Positions 15,043 to 24,058 of a stretch of 35,966 bases of DNA are shown in pieces. The stretch's first letter is position 1; each line of letters starts with the position of its first letter. Under the pieces are notes generated by a model. The model made no database searches. It was not told where the DNA came from and was given only the letters and a program-made list of their open reading frames with translations. Source of the stretch: JABRWC01 sp039961675 (GTDB lineage Bacteria; Planctomycetota; Phycisphaerae; UBA1845; Fen-1342); contig JABRWC010000151.1 of NCBI GenBank assembly GCA_039961675.1, positions 1 to 35,966 on the forward strand, in the 5' to 3' direction. The position numbers and the translations under genes were made by a program.

Positions 15043-16326
15043 ATGTTCACCGCGTTGAATCGTACGATCAAGCGCGCGGTCCTGCGACAACAGAAGAAGA
15101 AGCCCGTCGTCATGATCAGCGACACTACGCTGCGCGACGGGCTTCAGATGCCCGGCGTGCGGCTGGACGCGTCGCAGAAAGCGGCGATCGCCGAGGCGCT
15201 GGCGGAGGCCGGCGTGCATTCGATCGACTGCGGCTTCCCGGCCGCCGGACCGCAGGAGCTGGAGGCGATCAAGCGCATCGCGCGCAGCGCGCGCGGTCCG
15301 GTGCTGTCGGTGCTCGCGCGCAGCCGCAAGGAGGACATCGACCTGGCCGCCGAGGCGCTCGCCGGCGTCTCGCCGTTCAAGAAGGCGATCACGCTGTTCA
15401 TCGGCACCAGTCCGCTGCACCGCAAGCACAAGCACCAGATGAGCAAAGCGCAAATCGTGGACGCGGCGCGCGGCGCGATCGAATACGCCCAGGGCGCGTT
15501 TGAGATGATCTCGTTCGGGCCCGAGGACGCTTCGCGAACCGAGCCGGAATTCCTGTACGAAGTCTACGAAGCGGCGATCGCCGCCGGCGCGCTGTCGATC
15601 GGCTTCACCGACACGGTCGGCATCCTCACGCCGCGCAAGGCGGCCGACGCCGTCAAGCGCATCCAGGACAACGTGAAGGGCATCGACGACGCGATGCTCG
15701 GTGTCCACTTTCACAACGACCTCGGGCTGGCGACGGCCAATTCGCTGGCGTGCGTCGAAGCCGGAGCGAACATGGTGCAGGGCACGGTGAACGGCATCGG
15801 CGAGCGGGCCGGGAACGTCGCCATCGAGGAGGTCGTGCTGGCGCTCGTCCTGCACCACGACGAGTACCGCAAGAAGGTGAGCGTGAACCCGGCGGCGCTC
15901 TTCGCGCTCTCCCGGCAGGTGCAAGAGCTGACCGGCGTGGAGACGCCGGCGAACAAGGCGGTGGTCGGACGCAACCTCTTCCGCACCGAGGCGGGGATCC
16001 ACCAGGACGGCCTGCTCCAGAACATGGACACGTATACGCCGTTTCCCCCCGAGCTGATCGGCGCCGGGCCGGTGCAGATCGTCCTCGGTCCGAACAGCGG
16101 ACGCGCCGCCGTGCGGCACCACCTCCAGGCTTCCGGCGTCGAGGCCAGCGACGAGGCGGTGGAGCAGGTGCTGGTGCGGCTGAAGGACGGGAACTACTCG
16201 GCCTCGGAGAACGCGGAGATCGCGGCGTTCATGGAGCGCATCCGTCCGTTCATGGTTGCGGACGAGTACTTGCACCGCAAGAACGGCGCTGCGGCGGCCC
16301 CGCCTGCGGACAACGCGCAGGTCTGA
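15043..16326 (+). CDS. 2-isopropylmalate / homocitrate synthase family enzyme, without regulatory domain
   Basis: This 427-residue DRE-TIM metallolyase contains SDTTLRDGLQMPGV at its start (the metal-binding Asp and DRE-type Arg-Asp), HFHNDLGLATANSLACVEAG with the His-x-His metal ligands, NGIGERAGNVAIEEV and NKAVVGRNLFRTEAGIHQDG. The last two mark the LeuA/homocitrate synthase branch. The predicted reaction condenses acetyl-CoA with a 2-oxoacid, 2-oxoisovalerate for leucine synthesis being most likely. LeuA proteins usually have 510-550 residues with a C-terminal leucine-binding regulatory domain; here only the catalytic part and a short linker subdomain are present, so leucine feedback is probably absent. 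The motif has GLQ where LeuA usually has GEQ. ATG 15043 has GGGGAGA upstream. An SDR gene follows after 35 bases. Confidence 0.88.
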   Translation: MFTALNRTIKRAVLRQQKKKPVVMISDTTLRDGLQMPGVRLDASQKAAIAEALAEAGVHSIDCGFPAAGPQELEAIKRIARSARGPVLSVLARSRKEDIDLAAEALAGVSPFKKAITLFIGTSPLHRKHKHQMSKAQIVDAARGAIEYAQGAFEMISFGPEDASRTEPEFLYEVYEAAIAAGALSIGFTDTVGILTPRKAADAVKRIQDNVKGIDDAMLGVHFHNDLGLATANSLACVEAGANMVQGTVNGIGERAGNVAIEEVVLALVLHHDEYRKKVSVNPAALFALSRQVQELTGVETPANKAVVGRNLFRTEAGIHQDGLLQNMDTYTPFPPELIGAGPVQIVLGPNSGRAAVRHHLQASGVEASDEAVEQVLVRLKDGNYSASENAEIAAFMERIRPFMVADEYLHRKNGAAAAPPADNAQV

Positions 16327-16361
16327 GACGCCGCTCTGGACACCTCCGCGGGAATCAACGC

Positions 16362-17483
16362 TTGTCGCAGACCTCCGTTCAACCTGGGCAGGGTGAAACC
16401 GGCGAGCCGCTCCGCGGCTTGCACGTGCTGGTCACCGGCGCGGCGGGGCTGGTCGGTCGGCGGCTTGTGGCCGACCTGATGGCACTGGGATGTCGCGTGC
16501 GCGGCGTGGACCGCTCGCCGGCGGACCCGCCGCACGGCACGCGCTACGAACACATCGTCGGCGACCTGTGCGGACCGCACATCGCCAACCGAGCGTGTCG
16601 CGGGGTGGACGCCCTTGTTCACTGCGCGGCGGTGCAGTACCACGACCGTATTCCGGCGTGGTCGCGCGCGGCGCATTTTCAACAGAACGTCGTGGCGGGC
16701 GCCGCGCTGGCGGCCGCGGCGGAAGCCGCCGGCGTGGCGCGGATTGTGTACGTCTCCAGCGACATGGCGTATGGCGTTCCGGACACGTCGCCGCTGCCGG
16801 AAACGCACGAGTGCCGCCCGGCCGGCCCGTACGGACGGAGCAAGCTCGAGTGCGAGCGGATTCTCTGCGCGGCGCGCCGGCGCGGCGCGCGCGTCGCAAT
16901 TCTCCGTCCGCGGCTCATCATCGGGCCCGGCCGGCTCGGCGTGCTGCGGCCGCTGTTCGACCGCGTCCGCGCGGGCCGTGCGATCCCGCTGATCGGGGCG
17001 GGGCGGAACCGCTACCAGATGGCGGCCGTCGCCGATGTCTCATCCGCTTGCATCCAATGTCTGCGGCGGGGCGCGGACGGCCTGTTCAATCTGGGGTCCG
17101 ACCGGCCGCCGACCGTGCGCGAGCTGCTCGCGGAGCTGTGCGTTCGCGCCGGATCGCGCTCGCGCCTCGTTCCGCTGCCCGCGCTGCTCGTTCAGGCGGC
17201 CCTGCGCGGACTCGACCTGGTCTCGCTTGCGCCGCTCGCGCCGGAGCAGTACCGGCTCGCGGCCGTGGATTGCGTGCTCGACACCTCCGCGGCGCGGCGC
17301 GTGCTCGGCTGGCAACCGCGGCACACGGACATCGACATGCTCTGGCAGGCCTACCTGTCGTACACGGGCGCCGGCACGCAGCCCAGCCCGGTCCGCGCGC
17401 AGCGCGTGGCGAGCGCGGCGGACGTGCCGGCCATGCCGCCGCCCGGCGCGCGTCCGCCGGTGGACGCGGCGCGGCGCGAGTGA
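16362..17483 (+). CDS. NAD(P)-dependent epimerase/dehydratase (extended SDR)
   Basis: This 373-residue Rossmann-fold enzyme begins its nucleotide-binding strand at HVLVTGAAGLVGRRLVADL (GxxGxxG). VDALVHCAAVQ and IVYVSSDMAYG follow, then the catalytic YGRSK in AGPYGRSKLECER. A substrate region, LRPRLIIGPGRLG, comes next, and the C terminus is Pro/Ala-rich and probably disordered. Such proteins act on nucleotide sugars or sterol-like substrates; the substrate cannot be read from the sequence. No ATG exists in the right place. TTG 16362 is chosen because it gives a short N terminus before the first strand; GTG or TTG codons further in would cut the fold. It lies 35 bases after the leuA-like gene. 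Confidence 0.87.
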   Translation: MSQTSVQPGQGETGEPLRGLHVLVTGAAGLVGRRLVADLMALGCRVRGVDRSPADPPHGTRYEHIVGDLCGPHIANRACRGVDALVHCAAVQYHDRIPAWSRAAHFQQNVVAGAALAAAAEAAGVARIVYVSSDMAYGVPDTSPLPETHECRPAGPYGRSKLECERILCAARRRGARVAILRPRLIIGPGRLGVLRPLFDRVRAGRAIPLIGAGRNRYQMAAVADVSSACIQCLRRGADGLFNLGSDRPPTVRELLAELCVRAGSRSRLVPLPALLVQAALRGLDLVSLAPLAPEQYRLAAVDCVLDTSAARRVLGWQPRHTDIDMLWQAYLSYTGAGTQPSPVRAQRVASAADVPAMPPPGARPPVDAARRE

Positions 17484-17558
17484 CGCGGGCCGGCGCGGCC
17501 GCGGCGCGGGGGTCGTTCAACACGAGCGGACTGCCGCCGAAAGGGAGAGCAAAGCGAG

Positions 17559-19805
17559 GTGAGCCTGGATTCGATGACCCCCAATGCACCGAGTTCCGTG
17601 GTCCGCCCCGCGCGCGCCCGCACGAAGTTCGGCTGGGGCCGCGGAACGCTGGTGTTCATGTTCCTCGCGGCGGCCACCCTCCTGGTTCACGGCTGGTCGC
17701 TGGGCGACGGCTCGGTGCTGGACGACCACTGGCACCAGAAGTCGCTGCGCGAACTCGGCTGGTCCTACCAGGACCTGATGCAGGCGCTGGTCATCGAACC
17801 GTCGCGCTTCATCCAGATGTGGTGGCAAGTTGGCGTCGCCCGCTTCGAGTACGGCCGGCCGTTTTTCATCGTGGCGATGAAGCTCATCTACAACGTGCTC
17901 GGCGGAAACGACCCCCGCGCCCTGCACGCCGCCGCCGTGCTGCTGCATTTCGTCTCCGCGCTGCTCGTGGCGCGCATCTGTTTTCTGTGGACGGAAAGGC
18001 GCCTCTGGGCACTGGTCGGCGGCCTGCTGTTCGCGATCTACCAGCACGCCGTCGTCACGGTCGCGTGGTCTTCGTCGTTCAACATCGTGATCGCTACGAC
18101 GCTCATGCTGGCGTCGATCCTGCTGTACTTCCGCGCCTCGCGGCTGGAGGTGGGACCTGCCGCCGTGGCGCTCGAAGCCTCACCCGCGCCGGCCTCGTAC
18201 CCGCTCTTCGCGCTGGCGACGACCCTGTGGTTCCTCGCGCTGCTGACGCGCGAGAACGCGCTGATGGTCCCCGTGGTGCTGGTGCTGCTGGAATGGCTGC
18301 ACGGCGGCCAGGCGCGGATCGTCGCACGGCGCGGCTTCTATCTCACGTTCGCGGCGCTCGGCGTCGCGTTTGTCGTTTGGCGCGCGCTCGAAGTCCGGCA
18401 GGGAATGCCGGAGCTGTACTTCCGGCGGCCCGACGGCGACCTGCCGGCCTACGGCGCGTGGCTGGCGGCGAAGCTGCTGCACTACGTGGCGGCGTCCGTG
18501 TTTCCCGCGCCGATGGTCGCCGGTCCGACCGGCCGCTACGACCCGTGGTCCAGCGTCCCCGAAGATTGCCTGCTCATGATCGGGATCATCGTCGTCACGC
18601 TCTCGATCAGCCTCGCCGCGTCGCGCCGTATCCGCGGCGCATGGGTCTGGACGCTCTGGATCGTGCTGGCCGTCCTGCCCGTGGTCCCCGTCATCGCCAC
18701 GCCGCATTCCGGCTATCTCTCCGGCGTCGGATACGCGATCGGCGCCGCGCTGGCCGGCGCCGGCGCGGCTCACCTACGGTTCGCGCCGGCGCGGTACGGC
18801 GTCCGGCTGGCGGTCGCGGGGCACGTGGCGCTGATGGCCGCCATGTCGTTGTTCAACCGCTGGCAGTGGTACTCAACCGTCGAGGGCGAGCGCTACGGCG
18901 TGGAGCGCGTGCTGGCGGCGCGGCCGGAAGCGCCGGTGACGGACGTGTTTTTCCTGAACCTGCCGCTGGTGAACATCTACATCAAGCCGGCGCTGGTGGA
19001 ACGGATCGGCGGCTCGTTCGAATCGGTGCGCTGCCACGCGCTGACGTTTTCGCCCGATCCGTTTGAAATTCGCCAGCGCGTGTACGTGGAGCAAACGGAT
19101 GAATACAGCTTCAACGCGCGGACCGAGTCCGAGGCCTGGTTCTCGCGGCTCCTCGGCCGGCTGATGCTGGACGGTTTTGGCGGCGGGCGGCGGTTCTCGA
19201 CGGGGCAGGAGTTCGACTGCGGAGAGTTCCGCGTGCGGATCGCGCGGGCCGACGAACACGGTGTCTGGGAGCTTTCGTTCCGGTTTCGCCGGCCGCTGTC
19301 GGACCCGCGCTACTGCTTCTACGTGTTCACGAAGAACTGCTACGCCACGCGCCTGCGTTTCGGGCTGCCAGGAAGCGCGACGCTTCCGCCGCTGCCGTCG
19401 GAGCCGATCCTGGCTTTGGAAGTCGAGCGTGCGATCCTCGCGCTGGAACGCCGGCCCGCCGCCGCCGAACTCCTGTTCGCGGCCCGGCGCAGCCGGAACC
19501 CGCAGATTGCTGGGCCCGCGGCGGAGGCGCTGCGCGAAATCGTGCAGTATGTGGCGACCGCCACGGCCGCGCCGGTTCAAGAGCTCTTGGACGAGGACGA
19601 CTCCGACGCGACCTGGGAGCGGGTGCGCGCATGGTGGCGGCAGTCGGTGGATGAGGAGACGCTTCGGACGACGTGGGGCTGGCGCGAGCGCTGCGCGGAA
19701 TACGAGGAACTTCGCGAAGAGGTTCCGCACGCGCGGCGAAACATGGCCAAGCTCATCCGGACCGACTTTTATCTTACGGGTCCGCCGTTCGACGACCCGC
19801 GCTGA
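17559..19805 (+). CDS. Multi-pass glycosyltransferase-like membrane protein with large soluble C terminus
   Basis: This 748-residue protein has about ten hydrophobic helices over residues ~28-440. Early on it reads DGSVLDDHWHQKSLRELGW, a membrane-proximal acidic motif like the DD/DE of PMT/GT-C enzymes, and later ALLTRENALMVPVVLVLLEW. GT-C enzymes use lipid-linked sugars on the outer face of the membrane. The last ~300 residues are soluble, with strands and then an Arg/Glu-rich helical tail (EEVPHARRNMAKLIRTD). No family is recognised there. Start is GTG 17559 after AAGGGAG; ATG 17574 is equally possible because GAGGTGA lies 11 bases before it. It sits between a sugar-nucleotide-type SDR and a phosphodiesterase lipoprotein, fitting envelope modification. 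Confidence 0.8.
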   Translation: MSLDSMTPNAPSSVVRPARARTKFGWGRGTLVFMFLAAATLLVHGWSLGDGSVLDDHWHQKSLRELGWSYQDLMQALVIEPSRFIQMWWQVGVARFEYGRPFFIVAMKLIYNVLGGNDPRALHAAAVLLHFVSALLVARICFLWTERRLWALVGGLLFAIYQHAVVTVAWSSSFNIVIATTLMLASILLYFRASRLEVGPAAVALEASPAPASYPLFALATTLWFLALLTRENALMVPVVLVLLEWLHGGQARIVARRGFYLTFAALGVAFVVWRALEVRQGMPELYFRRPDGDLPAYGAWLAAKLLHYVAASVFPAPMVAGPTGRYDPWSSVPEDCLLMIGIIVVTLSISLAASRRIRGAWVWTLWIVLAVLPVVPVIATPHSGYLSGVGYAIGAALAGAGAAHLRFAPARYGVRLAVAGHVALMAAMSLFNRWQWYSTVEGERYGVERVLAARPEAPVTDVFFLNLPLVNIYIKPALVERIGGSFESVRCHALTFSPDPFEIRQRVYVEQTDEYSFNARTESEAWFSRLLGRLMLDGFGGGRRFSTGQEFDCGEFRVRIARADEHGVWELSFRFRRPLSDPRYCFYVFTKNCYATRLRFGLPGSATLPPLPSEPILALEVERAILALERRPAAAELLFAARRSRNPQIAGPAAEALREIVQYVATATAAPVQELLDEDDSDATWERVRAWWRQSVDEETLRTTWGWRERCAEYEELREEVPHARRNMAKLIRTDFYLTGPPFDDPR

Positions 19806-19859
19806 CGGGGCGCCTCGCCGGCGCCGCGGGCGTCGGGCGCCGGGGGTGAGGTGACGAAC

Positions 19860-21539
19860 GTGAGCCGGATGCGGAAGATCATCTTGCGATGCATGCTGGC
19901 GACAATCGCGGCGAGCCTGGCAGCCTGGGTGACGTTCTCCGGCTGCGTCAGCGACCGGCCGCTGCGCGTCGTGCTCGACCCGGACGTCGTGGTTCCCGAC
20001 AACTGCGCGATGATCCTGTTCGTCGACGGTATGGATCAGCCCCGGACGCGCGAACTGCTGGCCCGCGGCGCGCTGCCGCACATCCGCGAGCACTTCGTGG
20101 AGCGCGGCGTCGAGGTCGAAAACGCGATCGTGTCGCTGCCCCCGACCACCTATCCGAACGCGGTCTCGCTGCTGACCGGCCGGTTGCCCGGACACCACGG
20201 GATACTGGGAAACCAGTGGTATGACCGTGACACGATGCTGTTCTGCAACTACGGCACGAGCGAATCGTATCGCAGCGTGAACGAGCATTTCACCTCGCCC
20301 ACGCTCTACGACCTGCTCGCCGACGAGCTGACCGTCAACGTGCAGTGTCACACCAGCCGCGGCGCGACGCACAGCATCGACAACGTGAACATGAGCGCCA
20401 TCAAGTGGTTCCTCGGCTGGTACGAGGGCTACGACCGGCGCACCGGCCTGTCCGTCGAGGAAGTGGCCGAGATCGCCAACCGCGAGAAACGCTGGCCGAT
20501 TGTCACGATGCTCTATTTCCCCGGGCTGGACGAGGTCGGCCACGCCTGCGGCGTCGAGACCGAGCGCTACGCCGGCGCGATGCGCACCGTGGATGCGCAG
20601 ATCGGCCGCGTCATGTCCGCGCTGGAGCGCGCCGGCATCCGGCGTCGCACGTACTTCGCGCTGGTCACCGATCACGGTCACGTGCAGACTTCGCCGCAAC
20701 GGACGTTCGAGCTGATCCGCTGGCTGCGCGAGCAGCGCGGACTGCGCGTCCGCGACCTGCTCTCGCATGACGAGGACGACGTCGAGCCGCTCAAGCGGCT
20801 GGAACACGTGGACGCCGTGGCGCTCGACGGCGCGTATCGCCGCGCGGTGATCCACGTCCCCGGCCCTGGCGGCTGGCGCGAGCAGCCCTCGCTCGAAGCC
20901 GTGATGCGAATCGTGGCCGGCTCGGACACGGCCCCCGGTCCGCCGCTGTTCGAGTGTCACGGCGTGGGACTGGTGTGCGTCCGCGGCGCCGACGCGAGCG
21001 TGCTGGTGTTTTCGCCCGCGGGTCAGGCGGTTATCGAACGCCGATTCGTCGAGGGCGCGCCGCAGTATCGCGTGGCCGCGCCGCCGGACGGGCCCGAGGC
21101 CCGCGAGGTCGGCGACCCGCTCGGCTATCGCCAGGATCCCTCGCTGTCCGCGTTCGTCGATGCCGGCTGGCACCCGTCACGCGAATGGCTGACCGCCACC
21201 GCCACGTCGCGCTACCCGGACTTTGTGCCCCAGATCGTGGAGATGTTCGAATCGCCGCGGGCGGGCGACATCGTCGTGTTCGCCGACGAAGGTTGGACGT
21301 TCCGCCACGGTGAGCAGGGGGGGCACGGTTCCGCGCTCTGCACCGATGTGCGGGTGTCGATGTACTTTGCCGGGCCGGACGTGCCGCAGGGCGCGAAACT
21401 GCCGTGCGCGCGGCTGGTGGACGTGATGCCGACGGTGATGAGCATGCTCGGACGCGCCGACCGTCTGTCCGCGGCTGGACCGCTCGACGGCATGGACCTG
21501 TTCGCGACGATCCGCGCCGCCGGGACCACGGTCCCATGA
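19860..21539 (+). CDS. Nucleotide pyrophosphatase/phosphodiesterase-family lipoprotein
   Basis: This 559-residue exported alkaline-phosphatase-fold enzyme has a signal peptide with a lipobox (WVTFSGC). NPP-type landmarks follow in order: ILFVDGMD (first metal Asp), SLPPTTYPNAVSLLTGRLPG (nucleophile Thr), HHGILGNQWYD, FPGLDEVGHACG (Asp and His), VTDHG (Asp-His) and a late GGHGS (final His). All expected zinc ligands appear present, so it is probably active on phosphodiester or pyrophosphate bonds. The ~100 residues between DHG and GGHGS are longer than usual and hold an inserted segment (20860-21130). GTG 19860 is preferred because GAGGTGA lies five bases before it; GTG 19851 and ATG 19869 are alternatives. 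Its stop overlaps the next gene's ATG (ATGA), so the two are translationally coupled. Confidence 0.9.
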   Translation: MSRMRKIILRCMLATIAASLAAWVTFSGCVSDRPLRVVLDPDVVVPDNCAMILFVDGMDQPRTRELLARGALPHIREHFVERGVEVENAIVSLPPTTYPNAVSLLTGRLPGHHGILGNQWYDRDTMLFCNYGTSESYRSVNEHFTSPTLYDLLADELTVNVQCHTSRGATHSIDNVNMSAIKWFLGWYEGYDRRTGLSVEEVAEIANREKRWPIVTMLYFPGLDEVGHACGVETERYAGAMRTVDAQIGRVMSALERAGIRRRTYFALVTDHGHVQTSPQRTFELIRWLREQRGLRVRDLLSHDEDDVEPLKRLEHVDAVALDGAYRRAVIHVPGPGGWREQPSLEAVMRIVAGSDTAPGPPLFECHGVGLVCVRGADASVLVFSPAGQAVIERRFVEGAPQYRVAAPPDGPEAREVGDPLGYRQDPSLSAFVDAGWHPSREWLTATATSRYPDFVPQIVEMFESPRAGDIVVFADEGWTFRHGEQGGHGSALCTDVRVSMYFAGPDVPQGAKLPCARLVDVMPTVMSMLGRADRLSAAGPLDGMDLFATIRAAGTTVP

Positions 21540-22081
21540 GTCCGCTCAAGCGCTGGACCATCCGCGCCACATCGTACCCGACACTGCTCGCCAACCGGCT
21601 GCTGTGCGCGCTGGGTGTCTGGCGGCGCTGGAATTGGATCGACGATCACGTCGCACTCGGCGGACTGCCAACGCGGCGCGACGTCCGCCGGCTCCTCGAC
21701 GCCGGCGTGCGCGCCGTAGTGAACCTCTGCGACGAATTCAACGGACACGAGCGCGAGTTTCGCCGCGCCGGCGCCGCGTACCTGCGGCTGCCCACGCCGG
21801 ACTATCACAGCCCCAGCGTGGCCGACCTGGCCCGCGGCGTCGAGTTCATCCGCGAACGGGTGGCGCGCGGCGAGAAGGTTCTCATTCACTGCAAGGCGGG
21901 CCGCAAGCGCAGCGTCGTGCTGGCGATCTGCTACCTGGCTGCGTCCCGAGGCGCCTCCGCCGCACAGGCCGCGGAGGCAATCCGCCGTGCGCGCCCGCAC
22001 GTCGATCGCGCGCTGGATCGGCTGGCAAACGTGCAGCAGTTCGTCTCCCGGCACGTATCCGCGGCGCCGCGATCGGAGTAG
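21536..22081 (+). CDS. PTPMT1-like dual-specificity phosphatase (possible phosphatidylglycerophosphate phosphatase)
   Basis: This 181-residue cysteine phosphatase has the P-loop LIHCKAGRKRSVVLAICYL, fitting HCX5R with the CKAGR signature of PTPMT1 rather than a protein tyrosine phosphatase. Upstream, WIDDHVALGGLPTRRDVRRL matches the family N terminus, and YHSPSVADL supplies the general-acid Asp region. PTPMT1 removes the phosphate of phosphatidylglycerophosphate to give phosphatidylglycerol, the cardiolipin precursor. A basic amphipathic N terminus (MSPLKRWTIRATSYPTLLAN) could lie on the membrane. It starts inside the stop of the upstream NPP lipoprotein gene. Other phosphoinositide- or protein-directed roles cannot be excluded. 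Confidence 0.88.
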   Translation: MSPLKRWTIRATSYPTLLANRLLCALGVWRRWNWIDDHVALGGLPTRRDVRRLLDAGVRAVVNLCDEFNGHEREFRRAGAAYLRLPTPDYHSPSVADLARGVEFIRERVARGEKVLIHCKAGRKRSVVLAICYLAASRGASAAQAAEAIRRARPHVDRALDRLANVQQFVSRHVSAAPRSE

Positions 22082-22115
22082 AGGGAATTGCGACATACGC
22101 GGCCTGGGACGAAGG

Positions 22116-22193
22116 GCTACGCGTCGAACGAAGCGCGTAGCGTCAATTTCCGCGTCGGACGTTGCGATCGTCGTCGGCCACGGCGGGCCGACG
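22116..22193. terminator. Two hairpins between convergent genes
   Basis: GCTACGCG at 22116-22123 pairs with CGCGTAGC at 22134-22141, an 8-bp stem with a 10-base loop. A second stem pairs CGTCGGCC (22172-22179) with GGCCGACG (22186-22193). They fill the 134-base gap between the PTPMT1-like gene and the convergent lipoprotein gene. The word GACCGACGCTACGG at about 22209 repeats part of the second hairpin's edge (GGCCGACGCTACC). No U-tract is present, so they may be repeat elements acting as terminators. Confidence 0.45.
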
Positions 22194-22215
22194 CTACCAG
22201 GCTCGCGGACCGACG

Positions 22216-23787
22216 CTACGGAGTCTCCGAAACGGTTCCGGCGCGCTCTCGCGCCCGCGGAATCGGCACGCCCAGCTCCCGCAGCCGCGCCGCCAACTCG
22301 TCCATTTGCAACACCAGCGGAAGCTCGCCCGCGGTGCTCATGACGAACGCCGACGAGCTGTCAGCGCGCAGGCTGCCGTGGGTCGCGGCGGCGGCCATCA
22401 TGGCCTCGAAGTCCTTGCTGCCACAGTACCAACCATCCGCGAGCGATACGAACACGTCCGGCGGGTGCTCGAACAGATCATGCGCCGCGCGCCATAGCCG
22501 GCGCAGCGGATCGGGGTACGTGTGATCGACGGTCGCCTCCCACCAGTCGCGGTCGGAGGCGAAGCCCGCCGCATCGAGCCTGCCCAAATCACGCAGCGCC
22601 TGCACGATCGGCGACAAGCGCAGCGGGTCGCCGCGAGTCGGCTCGTAGCGCCATCGGCCCGGCTCGTGGCGGATCAGCGCGTCGGCGTCGTGCGCCAGCA
22701 CCACGATGCCGCGCGCCTCATCGCGATAGCACGTCAGTTCGACTCCGGTCAGGAGGGCCACGTCGCGCGCGACGGCCGCCGGGCTGCGCGTGTGGATCGC
22801 GGCGCAGGTCACCAGCCCCCACTGCGGCACGACCACGTCGTCGGGTCCGTCGAGCCTGTTGCGGACGCGGTAGCCCATGCGGCGCAGGTGCTCATCCAGC
22901 GGCAGGCGTCGGCTGGGCGTGGAGTTGTGCCCGTGGTCCGACAGAAGCGTGATCTCGGCTTCGCCGCGAGTCTCGCGGAGCAACTGCTGGCACAACCGGT
23001 CGAGCCGCACAAGCGCCGCGAGCTGCCCGTTGCGGCCGCGCTGCATCATGAGCGCCGACGTGCCCATCGAGTACGAGACATACGCCGTCGCGCCGGACCC
23101 CAGGAACCGGTCGTGCGTCTTGCGAAGCTCGTTGTCGAACCACGGCTCCGGGTTGGTATACGCCTCCCCGTGCAGGAGATTCGGCAGCCGATAGTCGCAC
23201 AGCGCCAGCCAGGGGGCGTTCTCCTGGTCCAGGTAGTTGAACAGCCCGGACTGCAAGCGGCGGCCGTCGAAGTACATCGACTCCACACCCGGACCGGGCG
23301 AGACCTCGAAGAACTCGTTCAAGCATGGGTCGGTCATCACGGGGAACGGGCTGACGACGCGGCTGGGCGGAGCGAAGCTGCGGAACCGGCCGCCATTCCA
23401 CAACTCACGGACCAGCCCATAGGGCACGCTGTCAAGGATCAGGATCAGGTGCCGCCCCGCCCCCCATCCGTCCCCGCCGCTCGTCGCCGCGGCGTTTCGG
23501 CCGCGCGGCACGCGCAACTCAAACTGCCCGTCACCGTCCTCGTCGTATTGCAGAGCGCAGACGCGACCATCGGCGCCGAGCACCTCGATGGAATCGACGC
23601 GCCCGTCGCCGTCGGAGTCGTAACCACGCTCCAACTCCCCCGAAGGCAGCGTGCGCAACGTGGCCGGCGCTGCGGGAAACATGCGGGACAGCGGCGAGGC
23701 GCAACCAATCCCGATCGCTGCCGTCCACGAAAGGCAGATTACGGTGAGCGAGCACCGGCGGTTGCCGCGTGATACATGCCGAATCAA
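22216..23787 (-). CDS. Alkaline-phosphatase-fold lipoprotein with Ca-binding loops, altered metal site
   Basis: This 523-residue exported protein has a lipobox (SWTAAIGIGC). Two DxDxDG loops follow, YDSDGDGRVDSIEV and QYDEDGDGQFEL, typical of calcium-binding repeats. The phosphatase/sulfatase-like part has HLILILDSVPYG (first metal Asp), PSRVVSPFPVMTDPCLNEFF (Thr in the nucleophile region), ITLLSDHGHNSTPSR (Asp-His) and AAATHGSLR (late His). The usual Asp-xxx-His pair between these is replaced by YVSYSMGTSALMM, so one metal site may be incomplete. TTG 23787 is chosen because GGGAGGA lies ten bases upstream. It is convergent with the NPP-lipoprotein/PTPMT1-like pair. Substrate unknown; phosphodiesters, phosphonates or sulfates are possible. 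Confidence 0.82.
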   Translation of the reverse strand: MIRHVSRGNRRCSLTVICLSWTAAIGIGCASPLSRMFPAAPATLRTLPSGELERGYDSDGDGRVDSIEVLGADGRVCALQYDEDGDGQFELRVPRGRNAAATSGGDGWGAGRHLILILDSVPYGLVRELWNGGRFRSFAPPSRVVSPFPVMTDPCLNEFFEVSPGPGVESMYFDGRRLQSGLFNYLDQENAPWLALCDYRLPNLLHGEAYTNPEPWFDNELRKTHDRFLGSGATAYVSYSMGTSALMMQRGRNGQLAALVRLDRLCQQLLRETRGEAEITLLSDHGHNSTPSRRLPLDEHLRRMGYRVRNRLDGPDDVVVPQWGLVTCAAIHTRSPAAVARDVALLTGVELTCYRDEARGIVVLAHDADALIRHEPGRWRYEPTRGDPLRLSPIVQALRDLGRLDAAGFASDRDWWEATVDHTYPDPLRRLWRAAHDLFEHPPDVFVSLADGWYCGSKDFEAMMAAAATHGSLRADSSSAFVMSTAGELPLVLQMDELAARLRELGVPIPRARERAGTVSETP

Positions 23788-24058
23788 GGAATCGCCGTCC
23801 TCCCGTATCGCGGGGATCGAACTCGATCACCTCGGCCCTGGTTTGTCCGCGGCGGCGGCCGGCCCGCGCGTCGCAGGAGGCGCGTCGTCTCTCACCCGCC
23901 TCTTCCGTGGCGAAACTTCTATCGTGCAACTGCGGTGCACGCAACGCCGGGGTGCAGCGCAGTCCGCGCGGCGCGGAACGTCGAAGTACCGATGCGTTGT
24001 GAACGGTGAACGAGGTGAATGGTCGGGCCAGGGTCGCGACGGGCGAAGGTCGGGAGGA

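Noticed and set aside
16490..19066. 858-residue open frame on the plus strand spanning the SDR and glycosyltransferase genes
   Set aside because: Its composition is almost wholly Arg/Ala/Gly/Pro with no fold signature. The SDR and membrane-protein frames underneath are clearly real.
18873..21173. 766-residue open frame on the minus strand opposite the NPP lipoprotein
   Set aside because: It has antisense-type composition and no motifs. The plus strand encodes a full NPP-family enzyme.
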